Assembly (NCBI RefSeq): GCF_019805165.1
Contig: NZ_RWIJ01000026.1
Coordinates: 929-64,928 of the forward strand
Reading direction: 5' to 3'
DNA length: 64,000 nt
Source of the DNA: Azospirillum sp. 412522
GTDB taxonomy: Bacteria; Pseudomonadota; Alphaproteobacteria; Azospirillales; Azospirillaceae
The notes beneath the pieces are model-generated. The model saw only the letters and a list, made by a program, of their open reading frames with translations, did not search any database and was not told the DNA's origin. Shown piece by piece: positions 17,888 to 26,676 of this stretch (position 1 is its first letter; the number at the start of each line of letters is the position of its first letter). Made by a program: the position numbers and the translations under genes.

Positions 17888-18817
17888 TCAGGACCGCCCC
17901 GCCCGCAGGCCGGCGCGGGAAGGGACCGACGCCAGCAGATCCCGGAACCAGCGCTGCGCCGGGTGGACGTCGTTGCGGCGGTGCCAGGACAGGACGAAGG
18001 GGATCGACGGCAACTCCAGCGGGACGGGCATGATGCAAAGCCGCTCCGCATGGCCCGACGTGGCGACCACCCCTTCCATCAGCGTCGCCACCAGATTCGA
18101 TTGGGCGACGAGGACAGGGGCGGCGTACAGCTGCGGCAGCGTCAGTGCCAGCCGGCGTTTCAAACCCTGTTTGGCCAGGGCGGCGTCGACCACCCCGTAG
18201 CTTTCGTTCTCGGGCGACACCAGAAGATGCGAGTGTTCCAGAAAATCCTGGAGTCCGAGCGGCGGCCGCGCGGTCGGATGCCCCTTGCGGACGACGCAGA
18301 CGAAGCGTTCCTCGAACAGGGGCCGGTTGAGGATCCGGCCGGCAGGGGTCGGTGGCACGCCCACCGTCAGATCGACCTCGCCCGCATCCAGCATGCCGAT
18401 GGCATCGTCCCGCGCGGTGAAGTTGCGGATGCGCAGGGTGATGCCGGGAGCCTGTTCGCGCAGCACCTCCAGCAGGGCCGGCAGCAGGGCGAAGGTCGGG
18501 TGCTCCGACAGGCCCAGGGTGAAGCTGGCGGTGGTGGTCGACGGCTCGAAGGATTGCGTGAACTCCAGCGCCCGCTGGATGTCGGCCAGAGCATGGCCGA
18601 TCGGCTCCGCCAGATCGAGCGCCAGCGGGGTCGGCTGCAACCCGTTCGGTCCGCGGACGAACAGCTCATCCTTCAGCAGCCCGCGCAGGCGGGCGAGCGC
18701 GGCGCTCATCGCCGGCTGGGTGCGGCCGATGCGCGTGCCGGCCCGCGTCACGCTGCGCTCGGCCATCAGGGCGTCGAATGCGACGAGCAGGTTCAGGTCG
18801 ATGCCATGCAAATCCAT
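17888..18817 (-). CDS. LysR family regulator (NodD/NahR-like N-terminus)
   Basis: The 309-residue protein begins MDLHGIDLNLLVAFDALMAE. It has the helix-turn-helix RSVTRAGTRIGRTQPAMSAA, the N-terminus of the NodD/NahR/SyrM branch of LysR proteins. The effector domain contains FTLGLSEHPTFALLPALLEVL and DLTVGVPPTPAGRILNRPLF, again typical of that branch. It is divergent from the SnoaL-like and dehydrogenase genes with 94 bp between starts, so it is the likely regulator of that pair. The spacer holds an AT-rich TCCATATATCTAGGAT segment that may contain the operator. Confidence 0.9.
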   Translation of the reverse strand: MDLHGIDLNLLVAFDALMAERSVTRAGTRIGRTQPAMSAALARLRGLLKDELFVRGPNGLQPTPLALDLAEPIGHALADIQRALEFTQSFEPSTTTASFTLGLSEHPTFALLPALLEVLREQAPGITLRIRNFTARDDAIGMLDAGEVDLTVGVPPTPAGRILNRPLFEERFVCVVRKGHPTARPPLGLQDFLEHSHLLVSPENESYGVVDAALAKQGLKRRLALTLPQLYAAPVLVAQSNLVATLMEGVVATSGHAERLCIMPVPLELPSIPFVLSWHRRNDVHPAQRWFRDLLASVPSRAGLRAGRS

Positions 18818-18911
18818 GGCATGGATGTTTCCATATATCTAGGATCGATTTCAAGCATGTCCCTGCTTCGGATAGCGTCTCCCCATCGCAACCGACTGCA
18901 GGAGACATCCC

Positions 18912-19379
18912 ATGGCACCGAACAACGACACACCGAACGTGACCGGCCTCACCCAGCAGGAACTGCGGGCCATCGAGACGCTCTACCGCGCCTTCAGCGA
19001 AGGCAACCCGGACCTGCTGGACGAGGCGGTGACCGAGGATTGGCAGGATATCCCCCTCAATCCAGGCCAGCAGCCGGGGCGCGAGGGAATGAAGCCGCTG
19101 ATCCGCGGCTTCCTCGCGGCGTTTCCGGACACGAGGATCGAGGTTCTGGAGATCATCGGCGCGCCCGGCCGGGCCGCCGTGCGCGCGGTGATGACCGGGA
19201 CGCACAGTGGCGACTGGTTCGGGATCGCGCCGACCGGCCGTTCCTTCCGGGTGGCGATCCATGAGTTCCACTACATCGCCGACGGCAAGCTGACCCATAC
19301 CTGGCACCTTGAGGACTGGTTCGGCTGGATGAACCAGATCGGCGCCCGCCCGGTGCTGGCCGGGGAGGATGCACGATGA
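18912..19379 (+). CDS. SnoaL-like polyketide cyclase / ester cyclase family protein
   Basis: The 155-residue protein is a SnoaL-like NTF2-fold protein. It has a helical start (QELRAIETLYRAFSEGNPDLLDEAV) with a tryptophan-aspartate WQDIP site, then DWFGIAPTGRSFRVAIHEFH and the C-terminal GKLTHTWHLEDWFGWMNQIG. It begins behind AGGAGACATCCC. Proteins of this type include ester cyclases and many of unknown function. The stop overlaps the next start (ATGA), and the pair is divergent from a LysR gene, pointing to an inducible two-gene operon. Confidence 0.85.
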   Translation: MAPNNDTPNVTGLTQQELRAIETLYRAFSEGNPDLLDEAVTEDWQDIPLNPGQQPGREGMKPLIRGFLAAFPDTRIEVLEIIGAPGRAAVRAVMTGTHSGDWFGIAPTGRSFRVAIHEFHYIADGKLTHTWHLEDWFGWMNQIGARPVLAGEDAR

Positions 19380-20314
19380 AGGCCGTCAGCCTGTCCGCCT
19401 ATGGCGCCGATCCAGTCATCGCCGATATCCCCGAGCCGGTGATCGCGGCGGACGAGGTCCTCGTCCGCGTCGGGTACGCCGCCCTGAACCCGCTCGACGT
19501 GAAATTGCAGCAGCGGGTCATGCACGAGGTCTTCCCGCTCGGCTTTCCCTATAGCCCGGGCACCGATCTCGCCGGCACGGTCGTGGCCGTCGGCCATGCG
19601 GTCGTCGGGGACGAACCGGGTGGCTGGCGGGAGGGCGACCGCGTGGTCGCCCGACTGGATCCGACGCGGGGCGGGGCCTTCGCGCAGTTCGCCGCGGTGC
19701 CGGCCGCGCAGCTGGTGGCGGTTCCCCCGGCGCTGGACCTCGCCCTCGCCGCGGGACTGCCCACCGCAGCGGGCACGGCATGGCAAGCGCTGTTCGAGGA
19801 CGGCGGTTTGAAAGCCGGCCAGACGGTGCTGGTTCATGCCGGCGCGGGCGGGGTCGGCAGCTTCGCCATCCAGTCCGCCCGGACCGCCGGCGCCCGCGTG
19901 ATCGCCACGGCGTCCGGCACCGGCCTCGAAATCGCCCGGAAGCTCGGCGCCGACCTCGTCATCGACCACCGGGCGGAACGGTTCGAGACGATGGTGTCCG
20001 ACGTCGATCTGGTGCTCGACACCATCGGCGGCGATACCCAGCAGCGGTCCTTCGGCGTGCTGCGGACGGGCGGCGTGCTGCTCGCCACGTCCGCCCCGCC
20101 GGACGGCGCCCTGGCGAAGGCGCATGGGGTGGCGGCGCGCTTCGTCTTCCACAGCTCGGACGCGCGCCGCCTGGGGCAGGTGGTGGACGCGGTCGTCGCA
20201 GGGAGTCTCGCCGTCCTGGTCGACCGGCAGGTGCCGCTGGAGGGGGTCGCCGACGCCTTCCGCCATCAGGCCTCCGGCCGGGCGCGCGGGAAGATCCTCG
20301 TCAGCCTCGGATAG
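19376..20314 (+). CDS. NADP-dependent medium-chain (quinone oxidoreductase-like) dehydrogenase
   Basis: The 312-residue protein has the medium-chain dehydrogenase fold. A GroES-like N-terminal domain (NPLDVKLQQRV, YSPGTDLAGTVVAVG) has no structural or catalytic zinc cysteine cluster. The Rossmann motif VLVHAGAGGVGSFAIQSA is followed by VIDHRAERFE. The ending FRHQASGRARGKILVSLG is typical of quinone-oxidoreductase-like members. It probably reduces an alpha,beta-unsaturated carbonyl or quinone with NADPH. It is translationally coupled to the SnoaL-like gene by a 4-bp overlap. Confidence 0.88.
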   Translation: MKAVSLSAYGADPVIADIPEPVIAADEVLVRVGYAALNPLDVKLQQRVMHEVFPLGFPYSPGTDLAGTVVAVGHAVVGDEPGGWREGDRVVARLDPTRGGAFAQFAAVPAAQLVAVPPALDLALAAGLPTAAGTAWQALFEDGGLKAGQTVLVHAGAGGVGSFAIQSARTAGARVIATASGTGLEIARKLGADLVIDHRAERFETMVSDVDLVLDTIGGDTQQRSFGVLRTGGVLLATSAPPDGALAKAHGVAARFVFHSSDARRLGQVVDAVVAGSLAVLVDRQVPLEGVADAFRHQASGRARGKILVSLG

Positions 20315-20330
20315 CGGGGGCGCCGCCGGT

Positions 20331-21308
20331 TCAGGTGAACCAGTAGCGTGTGAGGTGGAAGAACAGCGGCGCCGAGAACACGATGGAGTCGAGGCGGTCG
20401 AGGACGCCGCCATGCCCTTCGATCATGGTGCCCCAGTCCTTGACCCCGAGGTCGCGCTTCATTGCCGACAGGACGAAGCCGCCGAAGAAGCCGGCCGTCA
20501 CGATGACCAGCGACATGCCCGCCGCCTGGAGCGGCGAGAAGGGCGTGATGACGTGCAGCCCGGTGCCGATGGCGACGGCGGTCAGCCCGCCGCCGACCAG
20601 CCCCTCCACCGTCTTGGACGGGCTGATGCCGGGCGACAGCCGGGTCTTCCCCCACAGCTTGCCGAAGACATACTGGAAGACGTCGCTCAGCTGCGCCACC
20701 GTCATCAGGTACAGCAGCAGCAGGGCGCCGGGCAGGCTGTAGCCGGGGATGTCGAGCCACAGCAGGGCCGGGGCGTGGCTGGTGCAGTAGACCGCCAGCA
20801 TCAGCCCCCATTGCGCCTTGGCGGTGCGGGTCAGGAAGTCGGTGGCGTCGGCGCCCAGCACCGACAGCGACGGCAGCGCCATGAACACGTAGACTGGGAT
20901 GAAGATCGAGAACAGCCCGTACCAGCCGATCCCGATCAGCCAGTATTGCAGCGGCACGACCACGAAGAAGGACAGGAAAAGCCCGGCATGGTCGCCGCGC
21001 CGGGTCGGCGTCAGCGTGAGGAACTCGCGCAGCGCCAGATAGGAGAGCAGGGTGAACAGCACCAGCGTCACCACGCTGCCCAGCAGCATCGCCGCGGCGA
21101 ACAGCGCCACCATCACCCACCAGGAGCGGATGCGGGCGTTCAGGTTGCGCACGGTGTCGCGCCCGGCCGGCGTCTGCACGCGCCAGGCGAGGACGGCGCC
21201 GATCAGGGTGGCGACGACCAGCAGGCCGAGGGCGGCGCCCGAGAGCCAGAGGAACAGCGGGTCGGTGGTGGTGAAGAAAGTCGTCACTGAGGTCATCACG
21301 CTGTTCAT
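20331..21308 (-). CDS. cdsA: Phosphatidate cytidylyltransferase
   Basis: The 325-residue integral membrane protein has about eight hydrophobic segments. Its C-terminus carries the CdsA signature: SAMKRDLGVKDWGTMIEGHG followed by GVLDRLDS. The enzyme converts phosphatidic acid and CTP into CDP-diacylglycerol at the inner membrane. It is the last gene of the five-gene lipid operon and overlaps the preceding plsC-like gene by 4 bp. It is longer than a minimal CdsA and resembles the subfamily that often sits with CDP-alcohol phosphatidyltransferase-like genes. It need not be the housekeeping copy. Confidence 0.9.
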   Translation of the reverse strand: MNSVMTSVTTFFTTTDPLFLWLSGAALGLLVVATLIGAVLAWRVQTPAGRDTVRNLNARIRSWWVMVALFAAAMLLGSVVTLVLFTLLSYLALREFLTLTPTRRGDHAGLFLSFFVVVPLQYWLIGIGWYGLFSIFIPVYVFMALPSLSVLGADATDFLTRTAKAQWGLMLAVYCTSHAPALLWLDIPGYSLPGALLLLYLMTVAQLSDVFQYVFGKLWGKTRLSPGISPSKTVEGLVGGGLTAVAIGTGLHVITPFSPLQAAGMSLVIVTAGFFGGFVLSAMKRDLGVKDWGTMIEGHGGVLDRLDSIVFSAPLFFHLTRYWFT

Positions 21309-21979
21309 TGGGCGGTCCGTTGGCCGGTGGATTGGGAATCAGGTTGGGAAGCGGATGGGGATTTGGGTCGTGACAGCGACACCAGCGCGTCGCGCGCCCG
21401 CTCCAGGAACGCCGCCTTGTCCTCGCCTGCGACCGCCTCCAGCGGGGCGCCGAAGCGCATGGTGCAGATCAGCGGCACCAGCAACGGCATGCCCTTCGGC
21501 ATCACGCGGTGCAGGTTCTCGATGAAGACGGGCACCAGCTCGGCATTGGGCACCCGCTGGGAGAGATGGTAGAGGCCGCTCTTGAACGGGGCCACGGTGC
21601 CGTCGCCGCGCGTGCCCTCGGGGAAGAGGATCAGCGATTGCCCACTTTCCAGCACCGCCGCCATCGCGTCCATCACCTCCGCCGTCGCCTTGCCGGTGCG
21701 GTCGACCAGCAGCGCGTTCAGGCAGCCCACCGCAATCGCACGGCGCAGGGCCGAACCGCCCCAATAATCGAGCGCGGCCACCGGATGGGTGCGCGTCCGA
21801 AGCTCCGACGGCAGGGCCGCCATGACGGCGAGCGTGTCGAGGTGGCTGGTGTGGTTGGCGAAATAGATGCGGGGAACGTCCACAGGGGCGCTGCCTTCCC
21901 AGCTCGCGCGGGCGCCGACCAGCAGGCGGGTCAGCCCCAGCAGACCGTGGCGGAGCGCCGGTTGCAGAAGAGGGATCAT
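21305..21979 (-). CDS. plsC: 1-acyl-sn-glycerol-3-phosphate acyltransferase family protein
   Basis: The 224-residue protein carries the acyltransferase HX4D motif within NHTSHLDTLAV, the substrate-binding FPEGTRGDG, and the third block VPVFIENLHRVMPKG. It acylates lysophosphatidate or a related acceptor on the cytoplasmic face of the membrane, making phosphatidate for the CdsA encoded directly downstream. Overlaps of 4 bp on both sides place it firmly in the operon. The gene symbol is by family; the window also encodes a second acyltransferase domain in the LplT-Aas fusion. Confidence 0.85.
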   Translation of the reverse strand: MIPLLQPALRHGLLGLTRLLVGARASWEGSAPVDVPRIYFANHTSHLDTLAVMAALPSELRTRTHPVAALDYWGGSALRRAIAVGCLNALLVDRTGKATAEVMDAMAAVLESGQSLILFPEGTRGDGTVAPFKSGLYHLSQRVPNAELVPVFIENLHRVMPKGMPLLVPLICTMRFGAPLEAVAGEDKAAFLERARDALVSLSRPKSPSASQPDSQSTGQRTAQ

Positions 21980-22653
21980 GACCGGGCCTCCGGCTGATGG
22001 GATTCCAGATGTTGAGTCTTAAGGCGGCGGGCGATGCCGAGCGTGCGCGTCGCGACGGTGAGCAGGCTGCCGCCCATGATGATCCAGGCCGCCGCCAGCA
22101 GGCTGTAGCTCGTCCCCCACAGCCCATGCTCCACCGCCTGGGCGAGCAGGGCGACGGTGAGGGCGGCCATCCGGCGCTGCTTGGCCATCACGCCGCCGAA
22201 ATCCTGCGCCAGTCCCAGGGCTCCGCCGAAGGTCCGGACATAGGCGGTCATCATCGCGGCCAGCGCCGCCGCCCAGCCGAGCCAGGGCAGGCCGGCGGCA
22301 TAGCCCAGCGGCACCAGGAAGGCGGTGTCGGCGACGCGGTCGGGGATCTCGTTGTAGAGCGCGCCGACCGGCGAACCCTTGCCGCCTTCGACCGCGACCA
22401 TGCCGTCGAGCAGGTTGCAGACGAGGCGCAGCTGGACGCACAGCGCGGCAAGCATCCAGCCCAGGGCGCCGCCTTGCAGCAGCAGCGCTCCACCGATCAT
22501 GGCCCACACAGCCGACAGGAGCGAGATCTGGTTCGGCGTCACCGGCGTCGTGGTCAGCCACGCCGCCAGCCGTTGCGCCCAGCGGGCCGACCGGGTGGCG
22601 ATGGGGCGCCGGTCGGCTGCCGGCTTGGCGGCGGTTGCGGAGGTCTCCATCAT
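21976..22653 (-). CDS. CDP-alcohol phosphatidyltransferase-like membrane protein with altered motif
   Basis: The 225-residue membrane protein has the helix pattern of CDP-alcohol phosphatidyltransferases. The family motif is D-x2-D-G-x2-A-R-x8-G-x3-D-x3-D. The matching segment, residues 80-105, has N80 for the first Asp, D83-G84 retained, A87-V88 for Ala-Arg, G97 retained, N101 for the third Asp, and D105 retained. The first and third metal-site aspartates and the Arg are therefore changed. From memory, a conserved subfamily with NLxDGMxAVEGG and NExPDR exists, so these are probably not random losses. Context between PlsC and Aas-like genes supports a phospholipid role, but the head group is unknown. 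Confidence 0.72.
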   Translation of the reverse strand: MMETSATAAKPAADRRPIATRSARWAQRLAAWLTTTPVTPNQISLLSAVWAMIGGALLLQGGALGWMLAALCVQLRLVCNLLDGMVAVEGGKGSPVGALYNEIPDRVADTAFLVPLGYAAGLPWLGWAAALAAMMTAYVRTFGGALGLAQDFGGVMAKQRRMAALTVALLAQAVEHGLWGTSYSLLAAAWIIMGGSLLTVATRTLGIARRLKTQHLESHQPEARS

Positions 22654-25600
22654 GCAGGCTCCTTGGCTACGGCCTCGACGACGAACCGCGTCACGGCCGG
22701 ATAATCTGTCTTGCCGGTGCCCAGCAGCGGGACGGCGTCGATGCGGAGGATGTCGCGCGGAATGGCGATCTCAGGCGCCCCCCGGCTCCGGGCGGCGGCG
22801 ACCAGCGCGTCGCGGGACAGTGTGGCGCTGGTCGTCGCCAGCAGGATCCGTTCGCCGCGCTTGGGGTCGGGCAGGGCGACGGCGGCATGCGTGGCGGTGG
22901 GGTCGGCGAGGCCAGCCAGCTCCTCGACGAGGCCGAGCGGGATCATCTCGCCGGCAACCTTGGCGAAACGCTTGACCCGGCCGACGATGCGGATAAAGCC
23001 CTCGGCGTCGATCTCGACGATGTCGCCGGTGTCGTGCCAGCCGTCGGCCGGCGGCTGGATCACGCCGGGACGGTCGGCGTGCAGGTAGCCCTTCATCACG
23101 TTCGGCCCGCGCACCCGCAGTCGCCCGCCGGCATCGACGCCGGGGACCGGCACCAGCTCGGTCTCGATGCCGGGCAGGGCCTGCCCGACGCTGCCCGGAC
23201 GGAAGCGGGCCGGGGTGTTGACGGCGATCACCGGCGCGGTCTCGGTGGTGCCGTAGCCCTCCAGCAGATGGACGCGCAGCCGCTCGGTGTAGACGCGCCG
23301 AGTCTCGTCCTGGAGCCGCTCGGCCCCGGCGAAGACGAGGCGCAGCGAGCGGTAGTCGTAGGGGTCGGCCGACCGCGCCCAGGCGCTCAGGAAGAAGTCG
23401 GTGCCGAACAGGACGGTGGCGTTGGTCTGGTAGACCAGTTCCGGGATCAGCCGGACATGGCGCGGGTTGGGGTAGAGCACCGTCTTCACCCCGTTCAGGA
23501 TCGGCAGCAGCATGCCGCCGGTCAGGCCGAAGGAGTGGAAGGTGGGCAGGCAGTTGAACACCACGTCCTGCCGGGTGAAATCCACCACCGAGGCTACCTG
23601 CGCCATGTTGGCGAGCAGGTTGCCGTGGCTGAGCGCCACGCCCTTCGGCGGCCCCTCCGACCCGGAGGTGAAGAGGATGGCGGCGATGTCGTCGGTGCTC
23701 CCCTGCGGCGGCAGCAGCCGTTCCGGCGAGACCAGCGCCGCCAGGGCGCGCAGCTTGTCGCCCAGCCGCAGGCCACGCTTGACCTCTTCCAGATGGATGA
23801 TGGTGTGGTCGGCGGCCAGCGCCTCGACCAGGGCGCCGAGGCGGGCCTTCTCGATGAACTGGGCGGAGGTGACGATGCGGCGCACCCCGGCGGCGCGGCA
23901 GGCGGCCTTCACCGAGTCCGGACCGGCGGTGAAGTTCAGCATGGCGGCCGGCCGGCCATGGGCGGCGAGGCCGAAGAAGACCGCCGCCGTCGGCGACGCG
24001 GTCGGCAGCAGCACGCCCACCGGCTCGTCCGCCCCCGTGCCCTTGGTCAGGATGCGGCCGAGCACCAGGGCGCGGGCGGCCAGCGCGCGGTAGGACAGGG
24101 TGGAGAAGTCGCCGTCCTGGACGGCCTCCTCCCGCGCGCCGGCTTTGCGGCGGGCGTCGAGCAGCGCCAACATCAGCGTCTCCTGCTGCCGGCGGGCGGC
24201 GAAGACGCTCTCCGTCATCACCCGCGACAGCCAGGACTTCAGGGCGGCGCGTCGCTTCTTGCCGACCAGACCACCGACCTCCGGGGTCGTCACCGGCGGC
24301 AGCACCGTGATGGTGATGCGCGGGAACAGCCCGAGCCGCAGCCGGCCCTGCATGCGCGACAGGACCGAGCGCTGGGCACCCTCGATGCAGACCGGAACCA
24401 CCGGGCAGCGCGCCTTGTCGGCCAGCATGCCGGGGCCGCCGTTGATCTTCATCAGCGACCCGGTGACGGTGATCCGCCCCTCCGGGAAGACGCAGACCTT
24501 GTCGCCGTCGGCGAGCGCGCGGGCCAGGATGCGGGTGCCGAGCGGGTTGGTCGGGTCGATGGTGACATGGTCGGCGATCGCCAGGAAGGGCTTGACCAGG
24601 GGATGCTTGGCGATGTGGGTGTCAACCGCGAAGCGCATGCCCGGCAGGAAGGCGGCGAGCAGGGCGCCGTCCAGGAACGACTGGTGGTTCGGCGTCACCA
24701 CGGCGGCGCCGTCGAGACCGGCCAGATGCTCGGCCCCACGGACCTCCACCCGGAAGGCCAGCCGGAAGAACGCACGGAAGATGGCGCGCATCAGCGCCTG
24801 CGCATCGACGGCGAGCGCCATCACCACGGCGACCATCATGCTGGCGCCACCCACGGAGGCGACAGCCAGTGGAGAGGCCCCCAACGCCAGCATCGCGGCG
24901 GCGGCGGCCGAACCGGCCACCATGTAGAGCGCGTTGACCACGTTGGCGGCGGCGATGACGCGGGCACGGGTTCCCGCCGACGCCCGGTGCTGGATCAGCG
25001 CATAGAGCGGAACGGCGAAGGCCCCGCCGGCAACGGCGATGACGAACAGGTCGGCCAGCAGCGGCAGCGCCCAGGACTGGGCCAGCAGGGCCAGCGGCGA
25101 CAGCGGTACCAAAGCCGGGGCGGCCGGGGTCAGCAGGGGCAGGACGGCACCGGCCAGGGCGGCGACCAGACCGGCCAGGGCGGCGCGGCCAGCGTCGGCG
25201 GTGGACGGCGTGCGGTGGCTGAGGCCGGCGAACACCGAACCGGCGGCCACGCCGATGGCGAACACCGCCAGCAGCAGGGTGGCGCCGCCGCTGTCGGTCC
25301 CCAGCGTCTCGCGGGCGATGGAGGGGAATTGCGCCATCACCACCGCGCCGACGCCCCAGAACACCGAGATGCCATGGATCGCCCGCATCGACGCCCGGTC
25401 GCCGGTGGCCGCGCGCAGCACCTTTGCCGTCACCGACAGCGGGTTCAGCCCGACGCGCACCGCCGGGTCGGCATTGCCGGCGCGCGGGATGAACAGCGAC
25501 GCGGCCAGCCCCAGCACCGCCGAGGCGCCGAGCAGCCCCGGCACCGCCCAGGGATGGAGCAGGGCGAGCGAGCCGCCGGCGATGGTGCCCAGCAGGATGG

Positions 25601-26063
25601 CGACGAAGGTCCCGGCCTCCACCAGTCCGTTGGCGGCGGTCAGTTCCGACGGGGCGAGCAGGTCGGGCAGCAGGCCGTATTTGACCGGCCCGAACAGCGT
25701 CGAATGAGCGCCCATGCCGACCAGCGCGATGATCAGGACCGGCAGGTCGGCGGCGACGATGCCCCAGGATGCCATCGCCATCAGCCCGATTTCCGCCAGC
25801 TTGACGATGCGGGCGATCAGCGTGCGGTCGTAGCGGTCGGCCAGCTGGCCGGCGGTGGCCGACAGCAGCAGGAAGGGCAGGGTGAAGGCGCCGGCCGCCA
25901 GCGTCGAGATCATCGCTCCCGTCAGGATGCCGTCGCCGGCAACGCCATAAACCGCCAGCACGGCGATGGCGCCGCGCAGGACGTTGTCGCCGAAGGCGCC
26001 GAGGAACTGGGTGAGGAACAGCGGCAGGAAGCGCCGCGAGGCGAGAAGGGCGGGAGCGTTCAT
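22650..26063 (-). CDS. LplT-PlsC-Aas fusion: lysophospholipid transporter / acyltransferase / acyl-ACP or acyl-CoA ligase
   Basis: The 1137-residue protein combines three E. coli-like functions. Residues 1-410 are an MFS transporter like LplT (N-terminal RFLPLFLTQFLGAFGDNVLR). Residues about 430-600 are an acyltransferase with NHQSFLD at 459-465 and FPEGR at 526-530. Residues about 640-1137 are an AMP-forming ligase with FTSGSEGPPKG at 798-808, GYGTTETAPVI, and HDTGD later. Together they could take up lysophospholipid, activate a fatty acid and re-acylate the lipid. I see no acyl-carrier domain. It overlaps tetR and the CDP-alcohol transferase-like gene by 4 bp each. Confidence 0.88.
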   Translation of the reverse strand: MNAPALLASRRFLPLFLTQFLGAFGDNVLRGAIAVLAVYGVAGDGILTGAMISTLAAGAFTLPFLLLSATAGQLADRYDRTLIARIVKLAEIGLMAMASWGIVAADLPVLIIALVGMGAHSTLFGPVKYGLLPDLLAPSELTAANGLVEAGTFVAILLGTIAGGSLALLHPWAVPGLLGASAVLGLAASLFIPRAGNADPAVRVGLNPLSVTAKVLRAATGDRASMRAIHGISVFWGVGAVVMAQFPSIARETLGTDSGGATLLLAVFAIGVAAGSVFAGLSHRTPSTADAGRAALAGLVAALAGAVLPLLTPAAPALVPLSPLALLAQSWALPLLADLFVIAVAGGAFAVPLYALIQHRASAGTRARVIAAANVVNALYMVAGSAAAAAMLALGASPLAVASVGGASMMVAVVMALAVDAQALMRAIFRAFFRLAFRVEVRGAEHLAGLDGAAVVTPNHQSFLDGALLAAFLPGMRFAVDTHIAKHPLVKPFLAIADHVTIDPTNPLGTRILARALADGDKVCVFPEGRITVTGSLMKINGGPGMLADKARCPVVPVCIEGAQRSVLSRMQGRLRLGLFPRITITVLPPVTTPEVGGLVGKKRRAALKSWLSRVMTESVFAARRQQETLMLALLDARRKAGAREEAVQDGDFSTLSYRALAARALVLGRILTKGTGADEPVGVLLPTASPTAAVFFGLAAHGRPAAMLNFTAGPDSVKAACRAAGVRRIVTSAQFIEKARLGALVEALAADHTIIHLEEVKRGLRLGDKLRALAALVSPERLLPPQGSTDDIAAILFTSGSEGPPKGVALSHGNLLANMAQVASVVDFTRQDVVFNCLPTFHSFGLTGGMLLPILNGVKTVLYPNPRHVRLIPELVYQTNATVLFGTDFFLSAWARSADPYDYRSLRLVFAGAERLQDETRRVYTERLRVHLLEGYGTTETAPVIAVNTPARFRPGSVGQALPGIETELVPVPGVDAGGRLRVRGPNVMKGYLHADRPGVIQPPADGWHDTGDIVEIDAEGFIRIVGRVKRFAKVAGEMIPLGLVEELAGLADPTATHAAVALPDPKRGERILLATTSATLSRDALVAAARSRGAPEIAIPRDILRIDAVPLLGTGKTDYPAVTRFVVEAVAKEPA

Positions 26064-26644
26064 TGTCCGGCTCCGATCCTGGCGGTGGGTGTCACGATGC
26101 CGGTGAGGATCGCATCGGCGATGGACCCGGCGAGGCTGGAGAGCGGCGCCGTCTGCCGGCCATAGACCTGCGACTGCACGTTCAGCACGATGGCGCCGAT
26201 GATGATGTGGGACAGCGCGTCCCGGTCGGCCGGCACGATGCTGCCCTCGGCGATGCCGTCGGCGACGATGCCGCAGATCACGTCGACCGGCGTCTCCTGG
26301 CCCTGTGGCACCAGGGGCAGCGATTCATGCTGCGACAGCAGGAGGAAACGGGTGCGGTCGGGGGCGGCCTCCGCCAGATGGAAGGCATGGCCGATGACCC
26401 GCCGCAGCCGCTCCGGCGCCGGACCCTGGCCGGCGGCATCGCGCAGGCTCTGCGACATGGCCGTGTATTCCGCCGCGAACAGATCGGCCGCCAGTTCCTC
26501 CTTGCTCGGCCAGTGGCGGTAGAGCGCCCCCTCCGACACCCCGGCGGCGCGGGCGATGTCGCGGACCGTCGTCGCCTTCACCCCCTTCTGGGCGAACAGC
26601 GCGATGGCAGCGTCGCGGACCTTCTGACGAACGTCGATGGACAT
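26060..26644 (-). CDS. TetR/AcrR family transcriptional regulator
   Basis: From ATG 26644 the protein has 194 residues with a TetR-type helix-turn-helix: RDAAIALFAQKGVKATTVRD followed by IARAAGVSEGALYRHWPSKEEL. This start has an AGAGGG ribosome binding site 5-6 nt upstream. An ATG nine codons further up (26671) lies inside the operator-like palindrome and is rejected. The gene heads the lipid operon and overlaps the LplT-Aas gene by 4 bp, so autoregulation through the upstream palindrome is likely. The ligand may be a fatty acid or acyl-CoA, given the downstream genes; this is inference. Confidence 0.9.
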   Translation of the reverse strand: MSIDVRQKVRDAAIALFAQKGVKATTVRDIARAAGVSEGALYRHWPSKEELAADLFAAEYTAMSQSLRDAAGQGPAPERLRRVIGHAFHLAEAAPDRTRFLLLSQHESLPLVPQGQETPVDVICGIVADGIAEGSIVPADRDALSHIIIGAIVLNVQSQVYGRQTAPLSSLAGSIADAILTGIVTPTARIGAGQ

Positions 26645-26654
26645 GGCGTCCCTC

Positions 26655-26676
26655 TGTGAATGAATGTTCACTCACA
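26655..26676. promoter_or_regulatory. TetR-type operator palindrome before the lipid operon
   Basis: A 22-bp inverted repeat has left arm TGTGAaTGAA and right arm TTCAcTCACA, perfect except for one base pair, around a TG centre. It ends 10 bp upstream of the tetR start codon and so overlaps the leader or promoter. Size and symmetry match operators of TetR-family proteins. Binding by the adjacent TetR product would give feedback control of all five genes. Confidence 0.65.

Noticed and set aside
22635..26165. 1176-codon plus-strand frame opposite the LplT-Aas gene
   Set aside because: Composition is Gln/Gly/His-rich without domain motifs; the minus strand carries MFS, acyltransferase and ligase motifs.
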